Source: Actinomycetes bacterium
GTDB lineage: Bacteria > Actinomycetota > Actinomycetes > Mycobacteriales > Pseudonocardiaceae
Assembly (NCBI GenBank): GCA_021793175.1
Contig: JAJYTH010000035.1
Location: 1 to 33,133, forward strand
Length of the DNA stretch: 33,133 bases
Reading direction: 5' to 3'
The translations under genes were made by a program, and so were the position numbers. The stretch's first letter is position 1, and each line of letters begins with the position of its first letter. A model generated the notes under the pieces. It was given only the letters and a program-made list of their open reading frames with translations, made no database searches and was not told where the DNA came from. Positions 1-7,509 of the stretch are shown here, one piece after another.

Positions 1-2
1 CC

Positions 3-683
3 ATCGCGGGGGTCACCGGTCTCGTCGCGCTGGCGGTGGTCGTCGTAGGGAGGCCATGGCGATTGGCCCGAAACGTGGTGACGATCGTGCACGAAGCCGG
101 GCACGCGTTGGTCGCCCTGCTGGCGGGTCGCCGATTGCAGGGCATCACCCTGCACTCCGACACCTCCGGTGTCACCGTGTCGAAGGGCAAGCCCACGGGC
201 CCGGGCATGGTGCTCACGGCGCTCGCCGGTTATCCGGCGCCCGCCGTGCTCGGCCTCGTGTTCGCGGGCCTGGTCTCGGCCGAACGGCTCAGTGTGGTCC
301 TCGGCATCGCCGCCGTACTGCTGCTGAGTGTGCTGGTGATGGTGCGCAACGCCTACGGCGTGTTCTCGGTGGTGTTGTCCGCGCTGGTGCTCGGTGCGGT
401 CGCGTTGTTCGCCGGTCCGGGAGTGCAGGCGGCGTTCGTCTACCTGATGACATGGTTCCTGCTGTTCGGCGCGGTTCGTCCGCTGTTCGAGCTCCAGGTG
501 AAGCGGCGCAGGGGAACGGCTCGGGATTCCGACATCGACCAGCTGTCGCGCTTGACCGGGCTTCCCGCGATGCTCTGGCTGCTCGTGCTGGGAGCGCTCG
601 CGCTGACGTGTGTGGTGGTCGGCGGAATGTTGCTGACCGAACCCGTGGTGACGCCGAGCGGATTCACCTCGACCACAAGCTGA
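3..683 (+). CDS. M50-family-like membrane zinc metallopeptidase (5' end outside window)
   Basis: The reading frame is open from the first bases of the window, so the true start lies upstream; the GTG at 36 is internal-looking because hydrophobic residues precede it in frame. The visible protein has an HEAGH zinc-binding motif encoded near position 90, followed by several hydrophobic segments that look like membrane helices (about 200-470 and 570-650). This matches the M50/M50B-like peptidases of actinobacteria, integral membrane proteases whose HExxH histidines and glutamate bind zinc and activate water inside the membrane. The second zinc ligand usually lies in a later NxxPxxxxDG-type motif, which I do not see clearly, so it may belong to the M50B-like group without known substrate. 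It ends about 120 bp before the ProA-like gene, with no clear terminator between. Substrate unknown. Confidence 0.8.
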   Translation: MAGVTGLVALAVVVVGRPWRLARNVVTIVHEAGHALVALLAGRRLQGITLHSDTSGVTVSKGKPTGPGMVLTALAGYPAPAVLGLVFAGLVSAERLSVVLGIAAVLLLSVLVMVRNAYGVFSVVLSALVLGAVALFAGPGVQAAFVYLMTWFLLFGAVRPLFELQVKRRRGTARDSDIDQLSRLTGLPAMLWLLVLGALALTCVVVGGMLLTEPVVTPSGFTSTTS

Positions 684-804
684 CCGGTCGCGAGCCCCGT
701 CCACGCGGTGGGGCACACTGAAACAGACTGAAACAGTCGAAGAACATCTCGAGGAAAACAGCCGGCAACGGTGGCAACGGGACGGTCGTCGGGAGGACAG
801 TGCG

Positions 805-2046
805 GTGACGAACGAGGTGGCTAAGGCTGTCGAGGAGTGTGCTCGGGCGGCTAAGAGTGCCGCTTCCTCGCTGTCCGGTGCGTCGGACAAGGCCATCGAC
901 GCGGCGCTGGAGAACATGGCCGAGCGACTGCTCGCCCACCGTGACGAGGTCCTGAAGGCCAACGCCGAGGACATCGACAAGGCGAAGGCGAACGGTATGA
1001 GCGCGGGCCTGCTCGACCGGTTGACGATCACCGAGAGCCGGTTGACGGACATGGCCGACCAGCTTCGGTTGCTCGCCGGTGCTCCGCACCCGCAGCGGAC
1101 CGTGGAGCTGTCCACGCTCGACGGCGGGTTGCGGCTCGTCGAGCGCCGTCGCCCGGTCGGTGTGATCGGTGCCAACTACGAGGCCCGGCCGAACGTGACG
1201 GTCGACGTGGCGTCGCAGCTGGTGAAGTCGCGGAACGCGGGTGTGCTCCGCACCGGTTCGGCGGCGCTGGGGTCGGCGCAGCGCCTGCTCGACGTGGTGA
1301 TTCGTCCCGCACTCGTCGACTCAGGCATCGACGCCGACGTCGTGCAGCTCGTGCCGCGTCCCGAACGGGAGGCGGCCGGGGCTCTCGTTCGGCTGCCCGA
1401 CCTGGTGCCGCTGGTGATCCTGCGCGGCAGTGGTGAGAGCACGCGGGCGCTCGCCCTGGAAGCCGCGCAGCACGGGGTCCGCACGCTGGCCCACGCCGAC
1501 GGCGGGGGAGTGCTGTACGTGGACCAGAAGGCTGACCGTGACACGGTGCGGTCGCTCGTCGTGAACAGCCTCGACCGGTTGGGCGTGTGCAACCGGCTGA
1601 ACCTGTTGTTGATCCACGACGCCGTCTACGAGGAATTCTGGCCGCTGGTGTCGGAGGCGCTCGCGGAACGGGAAGTGTCGCCGTCCCTGCCGCCGTACGA
1701 ACATCCCATCGGCTACGAATGGGCGCTCGATTCAGACCGCGAGGCCACGGTGACGGTGGCGCGGGTCAGCGGAGTCGCCGAGGCGGTGCGCATCGCCAAC
1801 GAGGAGACCTCCGGACTCGCCGCGGGAATCGCCACCGAGGACGCACAGGCGGCCGAGGAGTTCTTCGACGGCTACCAGGGCACGGGTGTGTTCTGGAACG
1901 CGCCGACCCGGCTGTTGGACGGATTCAAACTGCTCGGGGTGCCGGAGACGGGCATCAACCTCGACAAGGTTCCCGGCCCTCGTGGCCCCGTGACATACCC
2001 GGACCTGTACGTGCGTCAGTACGCGGTGTTGCCCGCCGAACGGTGA
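805..2046 (+). CDS. proA: Divergent ProA-like glutamate-5-semialdehyde dehydrogenase (gamma-glutamyl phosphate reductase)
   Basis: 413 residues, the usual ProA length. The GTG start has a GGGAGGA ribosome-binding site 7 nt upstream (791-797). ProA reduces gamma-glutamyl phosphate to glutamate-5-semialdehyde with NADPH, the second step of proline synthesis. The aldehyde-dehydrogenase fold is recognisable: an RRPVGVIGANYEARPNV block near residues 114-128, a serine/glycine-rich RGSGES stretch, and the presumed catalytic cysteine in GVCNRLNLLL. Two blocks differ from ordinary ProA as I remember it. The segment normally like GNCHVYVD reads GGGVLYVD, and the C-terminal FGLGAEVGIST block is LLGVPETGINLDK followed by an unusual PDLYVRQY tail. 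No proB or obg is adjacent. It may be the genome's ProA or a paralogue with a shifted substrate; the family assignment is firm, the exact substrate is not. Confidence 0.82.
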   Translation: MTNEVAKAVEECARAAKSAASSLSGASDKAIDAALENMAERLLAHRDEVLKANAEDIDKAKANGMSAGLLDRLTITESRLTDMADQLRLLAGAPHPQRTVELSTLDGGLRLVERRRPVGVIGANYEARPNVTVDVASQLVKSRNAGVLRTGSAALGSAQRLLDVVIRPALVDSGIDADVVQLVPRPEREAAGALVRLPDLVPLVILRGSGESTRALALEAAQHGVRTLAHADGGGVLYVDQKADRDTVRSLVVNSLDRLGVCNRLNLLLIHDAVYEEFWPLVSEALAEREVSPSLPPYEHPIGYEWALDSDREATVTVARVSGVAEAVRIANEETSGLAAGIATEDAQAAEEFFDGYQGTGVFWNAPTRLLDGFKLLGVPETGINLDKVPGPRGPVTYPDLYVRQYAVLPAER

Positions 2047-2069
2047 ACCCGCGCGGTCGGTCGGCGGGA

Positions 2070-2097
2070 CCGCCGGGAATTCCTGGCTTCCCGGCGG
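2070..2097 (+). terminator. Hairpin downstream of the ProA-like gene
   Basis: Perfect 10-bp stem CCGCCGGGAA/TTCCCGGCGG with an 8-nt loop, starting 23 nt after the stop codon. There is no long T-run, as is common for terminators in high-GC actinobacteria. Confidence 0.6.
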
Positions 2098-2195
2098 CGT
2101 CTGAACTAGGTGCGGCGGTGTACCGAAAACTGTCACCGCGGTGATCGATCACCTGTTCGAAGAGTACCGTTGGTGGCCGCCCCTGCCTGGGTGGT

Positions 2196-2209
2196 GCCAC
2201 GGCCGTGGC
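2196..2209 (+). promoter_or_regulatory. Palindrome in the probable leader of the RNA helicase gene
   Basis: GCCACGGCCGTGGC is a perfect 14-bp palindrome, extended by GGT on one side and TCACC on the other across a one-base bulge. It lies 40 nt upstream of the helicase start and about 25 nt after a possible -10 element (TACCGT, 2165-2170). It could be an operator or a stem-loop in the mRNA leader; neither role is shown. Confidence 0.3.
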
Positions 2210-2249
2210 GTCACCGAAAAGAACGATCCCCAGAAGCAGGAGCTCATTC

Positions 2250-4013
2250 ATGGTCGCCATTACGGCGGAACCACAGAACATCACCGATTCCCAGAACGAC
2301 ACCGACACCAACGCCGACACCGTCACCGGCTTCGGTGATCTCGGTTTGCGCCCGGAGCTGCTCCAGGCGCTCTCGGAGCTCGGTTACGAGGAACCTACGC
2401 CCATCCAGCGGGCGGCGATTCCGCTCCTGCTCGAGGGTTTCGACATCGTCGGGCAAGCCGCCACCGGCACCGGTAAGACCGCCGCGTTCGCGTTGCCGGT
2501 GCTGCACCGCATGCGCGACGGTGAACCGGGTGGACAAGGTGAACAAGGCGGCCGGGAAGAACGCGGCACCGCTCCGCGTGCCCTCGTGCTCGTACCCACC
2601 CGCGAACTCGCCGCGCAGGTATGCGAGGCGATGCGCCGTTACGGCCAGAGGCTGGGTGTCCGGGTCCTTCCCGTCTACGGCGGGGAATCGATGAGCAGGC
2701 AGCTGCGAGGCCTGGCGGAGGGCGTCGACGTCGTCGTGGCCACCCCGGGGCGCGCGTTGGATCACCTGTCGCGGGGCTCGCTCGAACTGTCGGAACTGCG
2801 GACGGTGATCCTCGACGAGGCCGACGAGATGCTCGACATGGGCTTCGCCGAGGACATCGACGCGATCCTCGCTCGTACTCCGGACGACCGTCAGACCATG
2901 CTTTTCTCCGCCACCATGCCGCCACGTATCGCCGGCTTGGTGCGCCGCTACCTTCGCGATCCCCACCGCATCGAGCTGAGCAGGGCCGAGTCGGTCAGCG
3001 GTGAGGCCGCATCGATCGCCCAGACCGCCTACGTCGTGCCCCGTGGGCACAAGCCCGCCGCGCTCGGACGAGTACTCGACATCGAGGCGCCGGAGGCCAC
3101 GGTCGTCTTCTGCCGCACCAGGGAAGAGGTCGACCGTCTCACCGAGACCATGAACGGGCGCGGCTATCGCGCCGAGGCACTGCACGGCGGAATGGACCAG
3201 CACCAGCGCAACCGGGTCATCGGGCGCCTGCGTGCCGGAACGGCCGACCTCGTGGTGGCCACCGATGTGGCCGCGCGTGGACTCGACATCGACCAACTCA
3301 CCCACGTGGTCAACTACGACGTTCCCAGCGCGCCCGAGGTGTACGTGCATCGGATCGGACGTGTCGGCAGGGCGGGACGTGAAGGCAACGCCATCACCCT
3401 CGCCGAGCCCAGGGAACACCGCATGATCAAGACGATCGAGCGCGTGACCGGGCAGACCATCCCCGTGCGCAAACTGCCGACCGTGGCCGACCTGCGGGCA
3501 CGGCGTCTGGAACTGACCCGTAACGCCCTGCGCGATGTCCTGTCCGGGGACGACGACCTCGACCGGTACCGCGTCGTGGTGGAGCCTCTGACGGAGGAGT
3601 TCGACGTCACCCAGATCGCGCTCGCCGCGGTGAAACTCGCTCACGGTGCCGAAGAGACCACCGACGAGGAAGAGATCCCGGACGTCGAACTGCGCCCCCA
3701 CCACGAGGCCCGGGCCCGCCGGAACCCGAGGGACGGACGGCGCGGAGGCGGTAAGCGCACGAACGGCGGCATGACCCGCCTGTTCGTCAGCCTCGGACGC
3801 CGAGCCGGTGTGCGCCCGCAAGACCTCGTAGGTGCCATCGCGGGCGAATCGTGCCTGCGAGGCAAGGACGTCGGCGCGATCGAGATCGCCGACCGTTTCT
3901 CCTTGGTGGACGTCCCGGACTCCGCCGCCGACGACGTGATCACGGCACTGCGGGACAGCAGCATCAAAGGTCGGAAGGTGATCGTCCGTCGTGAGCGCCG
4001 GGCGACTCGGTGA
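2250..4013 (+). CDS. DEAD-box ATP-dependent RNA helicase with DbpA-type RNA-binding domain
   Basis: 587 residues from the ATG at 2250, chosen because AGGAG (2238-2242) lies 7 nt upstream; a longer in-frame start at the GTG at 2205 adds 15 residues without family character and has no ribosome site. All superfamily-2 helicase motifs are present: Q motif (GYEEPTPIQ, residues 45-53), Walker A (ATGTGKT, 71-77), PTREL, TPGR, DEAD (189-192), SAT (220-222), and in the second RecA domain VATDVAARGLDI and HRIGRVGRAG. A glycine/glutamate-rich insert follows the first helix after Walker A. The C-terminal ~75 residues match the DbpA/CsdA RNA-binding domain (TRLFVSLGRRAGVRPQDLVGAI). Such proteins unwind short RNA duplexes in ribosome assembly and cold adaptation. 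The 3' end overlaps the convergent cyclase gene by 50 bp. DeaD/CsdA-like naming is plausible. Confidence 0.95.
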   Translation: MVAITAEPQNITDSQNDTDTNADTVTGFGDLGLRPELLQALSELGYEEPTPIQRAAIPLLLEGFDIVGQAATGTGKTAAFALPVLHRMRDGEPGGQGEQGGREERGTAPRALVLVPTRELAAQVCEAMRRYGQRLGVRVLPVYGGESMSRQLRGLAEGVDVVVATPGRALDHLSRGSLELSELRTVILDEADEMLDMGFAEDIDAILARTPDDRQTMLFSATMPPRIAGLVRRYLRDPHRIELSRAESVSGEAASIAQTAYVVPRGHKPAALGRVLDIEAPEATVVFCRTREEVDRLTETMNGRGYRAEALHGGMDQHQRNRVIGRLRAGTADLVVATDVAARGLDIDQLTHVVNYDVPSAPEVYVHRIGRVGRAGREGNAITLAEPREHRMIKTIERVTGQTIPVRKLPTVADLRARRLELTRNALRDVLSGDDDLDRYRVVVEPLTEEFDVTQIALAAVKLAHGAEETTDEEEIPDVELRPHHEARARRNPRDGRRGGGKRTNGGMTRLFVSLGRRAGVRPQDLVGAIAGESCLRGKDVGAIEIADRFSLVDVPDSAADDVITALRDSSIKGRKVIVRRERRATR

Positions 4014-4998
4014 CCGAATCGGTGCCAGGGTTTTCGCGAGCCCGCCGGAGAACGGCGGGGCGCACCCGGTGGAAACCGGACACCCGCATCGTCGGCAGTC
4101 GCCGCACCCGGTAACCCGATTCGTCGTCGAGTGATTCGGCCAACATCGCGTCCACCAGCACCGTTCCGGGTCTGGCGATCGCGGTGAGTCGGCTGGCGAG
4201 ATTGACCACAGACCCGTAGACGTCACCGAACCGACTGAGCACCTTGCCCGATGACAGGCCGGCGCGGACCGCGGGCAACGCCTCGTCCGCGCCGGCCTGT
4301 TCGGTGAGCGTCAAGGCGATCTCAGCGGCTTCGGTGGGACGTGAACACACGAACAGCACCTCGTCGCCGATCAACTTGACGACATGGCCGTGGTGCTCGA
4401 CGACCACTTCCGTGGCCAGGGATTCGAACCGCTCCAGCACGGCGTTCAACTCGGCCTCGTCGAACCGGTGCACCATGCGCGTATAGCCCACCATGTCGAC
4501 GAACCCGACGACCCGATTACGGGACTCCAGTCGTTCACCCGATGTGGCCAGAGCACGCCCGGAATACGCGACCAGATGCCGACGCCAGGCGAAGTCGTGG
4601 ATGCGCCCCAGTTGCGGCAGCAGCCGCTCGACGAGTTCGGCCAGCTGCTCGAGGTCCTCGGCCAGATGAGGGTTGTCGGCGAGCAGCGACCGCAGCAGCT
4701 GCGCCTGCCACTCGGCCAACCGGGACATGTGCAAGCCCACGGCCCTGGCCACCGAAGTCTCCAGATCGCGGTCGAGCAAGCCCTCGCCCACGAGCCGGTC
4801 GGCGATACGGACCGCCTCGACGTCCGCGTCGGTGAAGACGACCTCGTGGTCCTCGACCGAGGCGAACCCGAGAGCGCGCCACAACTGGCGAGCCCGGCTC
4901 GGTGACACCCCCGACCGCTCGGCGACCTCCAGCCGGGTATATCGACGTGGACCACCGAGCAGGATGTGCTCGAGTTTGCGTTGGAACTCGTCGGACAT
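3964..4998 (-). CDS. Class III adenylyl cyclase with N-terminal pH-sensor-type regulatory domain (Rv1264-like)
   Basis: 344 residues from ATG at 4998; upstream in-frame sequence is the universal stress gene read in another frame. Residues 1-150 are helical and begin with a MerR/HTH-like segment (RRYTRLEVAERSGVSPSRARQLW). This resembles the autoinhibitory regulatory domain of mycobacterial Rv1264, a cytosolic pH-responsive cyclase. Residues 160-300 are the catalytic domain that converts ATP to cAMP and acts as a dimer. Expected residues are all visible: metal-binding D168 (FVDMVGYT) and D212 (IGDEV), substrate-specifying K208 and D259 (FGDVYG), and transition-state N266 and R270 (NLASR). The enzyme therefore looks active and ATP-specific. 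The start lies 5 nt after the USP stop without a good ribosome site, suggesting translational coupling. Its 3' end overlaps the helicase gene by 50 bp. Confidence 0.92.
   Translation of the reverse strand: MSDEFQRKLEHILLGGPRRYTRLEVAERSGVSPSRARQLWRALGFASVEDHEVVFTDADVEAVRIADRLVGEGLLDRDLETSVARAVGLHMSRLAEWQAQLLRSLLADNPHLAEDLEQLAELVERLLPQLGRIHDFAWRRHLVAYSGRALATSGERLESRNRVVGFVDMVGYTRMVHRFDEAELNAVLERFESLATEVVVEHHGHVVKLIGDEVLFVCSRPTEAAEIALTLTEQAGADEALPAVRAGLSSGKVLSRFGDVYGSVVNLASRLTAIARPGTVLVDAMLAESLDDESGYRVRRLPTMRVSGFHRVRPAVLRRARENPGTDSVTESPGAHDGRSPSDL
4041..4059 (+). terminator. Hairpin after the helicase, inside the convergent cyclase gene
   Basis: CCCGCCG/CGGCGGG forms a perfect 7-bp stem with a 5-nt loop 27 nt after the helicase stop. 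It lies within the C-terminal coding region of the opposite-strand cyclase, so any terminator function for the helicase would be embedded in that gene. No T-run follows. Confidence 0.4.
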
Positions 4999-5003
4999 GC
5001 GGA

Positions 5004-5453
5004 TCAGGTGGTGTGAACGATCAATACGTCCACACCGGTCTTGCGGGCCGCCTCCGACGGCACCGAACCCAGGATGCGGCCCGTGAGGGTGTTGAGACCC
5101 CGGTTGCCGACCACGAGCAGATCGGCCGCGTGTTTCTTGACGACCTTGCGTAACGAGTCCACCGGATCGCCGACGACGGCGGTGCATTCGATCGAGGTGG
5201 CACCGACCTTCAGCGCCCGCTCCCGCGCCGTGCGCAGTGTCTCCTCAGCCGGGGCGGACCCCATCACCTGGTACGCCTCGTCACCGAGCACGTCCTGAGC
5301 TTTGTCGAACTTGTCCTTGTCCGCGGGATAGTAGGCGCACGCGATGACGAGTGTGGCAGCGGAATCGGCGGCGACCCGTGCCGCGCGCTCCACGGCAGCC
5401 AGCGACGAGTCCGAACCATCGGTGCCGACGACGATGGTGTTGTAGGCGGCCAT
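5004..5453 (-). CDS. Universal stress protein (UspA family, nucleotide-binding type)
   Basis: 149 residues, one USP domain. The ATG at 5453 has GGAGGA 4 nt upstream. The N-terminus (NTIVVGTDGSDSSLAAV) and the C-terminal G-2X-G-9X-G-S motif (GNRGLNTLTGRILGS) identify the ATP-binding class of USP. These are small cytoplasmic alpha/beta dimers that bind ATP or, in some mycobacterial members such as Rv1636, cAMP. The next gene, 5 nt downstream and probably co-transcribed, is an adenylyl cyclase, which makes cAMP binding an attractive inference here. A possible -10 (TACTGT) lies at 5493-5498 on the minus strand. The upstream DivIVA-like gene ends 75 nt away and may be read through into it. Confidence 0.93.
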   Translation of the reverse strand: MAAYNTIVVGTDGSDSSLAAVERAARVAADSAATLVIACAYYPADKDKFDKAQDVLGDEAYQVMGSAPAEETLRTARERALKVGATSIECTAVVGDPVDSLRKVVKKHAADLLVVGNRGLNTLTGRILGSVPSEAARKTGVDVLIVHTT

Positions 5454-5528
5454 CCGGTCCTCCGTTGAGTGTCGTACCGGGTCTGGAGGCTGACAGTAGC
5501 CGGTCGGCCGCCCCCGCGCAGCAGTTAC

Positions 5529-6749
5529 CTACTCGCGAGTCGGTTTTGTTGTCGTCGCGCGCACGCGCACTGTCGGATAGTCAGTACCGTCGCCGTTGTG
5601 CGACGCGTCACCGCTCGACTGGGCGGCCGCCTCGCCGTTTCCGGAAGCCTCGGTGGACCTGTCCGCCTTGCCGACCTTGTCGCCGTTATTCGCAGTGCCG
5701 CTCTTGGCTTCTTTGTCGCCTTTGCTCTCTTTGTGGTCCGTGGCGTCGTCCTTGCCAGGGGCTGAACCGAGCGCGGCCTCGGCCTCCGCCAGCATCGACC
5801 TGGCGGCGTGGACCTGCTCGGCGATGCGGGCACGCAGCTTGCGCAGCTCCTCGACTCGCGCGGTGGCCTCGCTGATACGCCGATCGGCTTCCTCGGCCGC
5901 CTCCCTGACCCGGCGCTTGGCCTCGTCGGAGGCCTCGGCCACTCGTGCGTTGGCCTCGCTGATCGAGTCCTGCTTGCGACGGTTGGCGTCTTCGATCGAC
6001 TCCCGGCGCCTGCGCTCGATCTCGGCTTGAGCCTTGGCCTTTTCATCGGCGACTTCGGCGCGGATGGCCGAGGCCTCGTCGCTGGCCTCTTTGACCCGGC
6101 GCTCGGCTTCCGCCTTGCTCGCGGCCTCCTGCTCGGCGAGCACCCGCATCGCCTCGGTGCGCCGCTGGGACATCGCGATCTCGAAGTCCTCTTCGACCTG
6201 GGTGCGGCGCTGCTCCGCCTCGCGGTCGAGCCGATCACGTTCCTCGGCGGCTTCGGTGATGATGCGCTGAGCCTCCGCGCGCGCGTCCTCGAGGACCTTG
6301 GCGTGCTCGGCCTCCATCTGCTTACGCCGTTCGGCCAGCTCGGTGAGCATCTGCTCGTAGCGGGCACGCATGGCGCTGGCGTCGGACTCGGCTTTCGCCC
6401 GGATGTGGCTCGCCTCGGCCTCGGCGCGTGCTTTGGTGTCGCTCGCCTCTTCCTGAGCGAGTCGAAGCATGCGTTGCAGTCGCTCGGACAGCCCTTCGAT
6501 GCTGGTGGGCGGCTGTGCCAGCCGTTCCACCTGCCCACGCAGGTCGTCGATCTCGATGCGCGCGGCTTCCAACTGCCTCGCCAAGTCGTCGGCCTGCGAG
6601 ATGGCCGCATCGCGATCGGACATGAGCATCTTGATGTCGGCGTCGAGCCGTTCCAAGTGCTCGTCGACCTGCGCGCGGTTGTAGCCGCGCTTCTCGAAGT
6701 CGAAACCGGCTCCCAGCGGCACGAGCTCCCGTTCCTCGCCAAGGCTCAT
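5529..6749 (-). CDS. DivIVA-like long coiled-coil protein
   Basis: 406 residues from ATG at 6749 (a GTG at 6758 would add three residues; the start is uncertain because GGTGGAG sits very close to the ATG). The N-terminal ~60 residues (GFDFEKRGYNRAQVDEHLERLD) resemble the DivIVA N-terminal domain, which senses curved membrane at poles and septa. From about residue 60 to 325 the protein is almost continuous alanine/glutamate/arginine-rich coiled coil with repeated blocks such as EASDEAKRRVREAAEEADRR. The last ~80 residues are low-complexity Lys/Asp/Gly/Ser and probably disordered. This recalls the polar or cytoskeletal coiled-coil proteins of actinobacteria (Wag31, Scy, FilP class). It is not the canonical DivIVA/Wag31, which normally sits by the division cluster and is shorter. 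A cell-shape or scaffold role is inferred. Confidence 0.8.
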   Translation of the reverse strand: MSLGEERELVPLGAGFDFEKRGYNRAQVDEHLERLDADIKMLMSDRDAAISQADDLARQLEAARIEIDDLRGQVERLAQPPTSIEGLSERLQRMLRLAQEEASDTKARAEAEASHIRAKAESDASAMRARYEQMLTELAERRKQMEAEHAKVLEDARAEAQRIITEAAEERDRLDREAEQRRTQVEEDFEIAMSQRRTEAMRVLAEQEAASKAEAERRVKEASDEASAIRAEVADEKAKAQAEIERRRRESIEDANRRKQDSISEANARVAEASDEAKRRVREAAEEADRRISEATARVEELRKLRARIAEQVHAARSMLAEAEAALGSAPGKDDATDHKESKGDKEAKSGTANNGDKVGKADRSTEASGNGEAAAQSSGDASHNGDGTDYPTVRVRATTTKPTRE

Positions 6750-6911
6750 GCTCTCCACCCTAGCGGGCGCATCGGCTGAGCACGTCTCGGAGAGTCCGAT
6801 GGAGCGAGGCCGAAGTGAGGACGGTGACCCTCGGGGGTCTTCGGCCGGGTGTCTTCGCCGTCTTAGGCGTCCTCGTCGGGGCTCGGTGGGCTCGGGGGAA
6901 AAACTCGGGGC

Positions 6912-7355
6912 TCAGTCTTCGTCCGTGGTCTGCACCAGTTCCACGAGGACACCACCGGCGTCCTTGGGGTGCACGAAGTTGACCTTGCTGCCCGCCGTGC
7001 CCCGGCGGGCCTGCGGATACAGCACGCGCAAGCCCTTGTTCCGCAGCGCCTCCGCGGCGGCTTCGACGTCGGTCACCCGGTAGGCGAGCTGCTGAAGTCC
7101 GGGACCGTTGCGGTCGAGGAACTTCGCGATCGTCGACTCGTCGTTCACGGGCGCGAGCAACTGAACGGCGGTCCCGCCCGTGTCGCCCGGAGCACGCAGC
7201 ATGGCTTCGCGTACTCCCTGCTCCTCGTTCGTTTCGACGTGGGTGACTTCCAACCCGAAGTGCTCGGTGTGGAAAGCGATGGCGGCGTCCAGGTCGGCCA
7301 CCGCGACACCGACGTGATCGACGGCCGTAACGAAAGGCTCCAGTGCCTGCTGCAT
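6912..7355 (-). CDS. mce: Methylmalonyl-CoA epimerase
   Basis: 147 residues, a single vicinal-oxygen-chelate unit of two beta-alpha-beta-beta-beta modules. It interconverts (2S)- and (2R)-methylmalonyl-CoA, linking propionyl-CoA carboxylase to methylmalonyl-CoA mutase. The metal-binding pattern is visible: H14 (VDHVGVAV), Q65 (TAVQLLAP) and E139 (VLVEL). The usual histidine in a GLHH motif is GLQQ here (Q88-Q89), as I recall for the mycobacterial homologue Rv1322A. The HPKDAGGVL C-terminal signature is present. There is no ribosome site before ATG 7355; a -10-like TATCCT ends 8 nt upstream, so the mRNA is probably leaderless. It is divergent from an acetyl-CoA acetyltransferase, the same partner (FadA4, Rv1323) as in M. 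tuberculosis. A much longer in-frame upstream extension overlaps the thiolase and is spurious. Confidence 0.93.
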   Translation of the reverse strand: MQQALEPFVTAVDHVGVAVADLDAAIAFHTEHFGLEVTHVETNEEQGVREAMLRAPGDTGGTAVQLLAPVNDESTIAKFLDRNGPGLQQLAYRVTDVEAAAEALRNKGLRVLYPQARRGTAGSKVNFVHPKDAGGVLVELVQTTDED

Positions 7356-7363
7356 AGGCAGTG

Positions 7364-7393
7364 AGGATAAGCGGGAGGGCGGGTAACGGTCAG
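7364..7393 (-). promoter_or_regulatory. Probable leaderless promoter of the epimerase gene
   Basis: On the minus strand a -10 element TATCCT (7369-7364) and a -35-like CTGACC (7393-7388) are separated by 18 bp. The -10 ends 8 nt before the ATG, which places the transcript start at the start codon. Confidence 0.5.
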
Positions 7394-7509
7394 CGTGACG
7401 TCGATCGCCCTCGACCGTCGATGGCTTGGAAAGCGGTATCGTCGGACCATCGCTGATGCGCTGTAACAGTCCGGCAGCGTCGACGTCGATGACTCGCAGG
7501 AGGCCTGTT

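Noticed and set aside
2244-4226. 660-codon minus-strand open frame opposite the RNA helicase
   Set aside because: It mirrors the helicase in a frame kept open by high GC third positions, encodes no recognisable domain and runs into the cyclase gene in the wrong frame.
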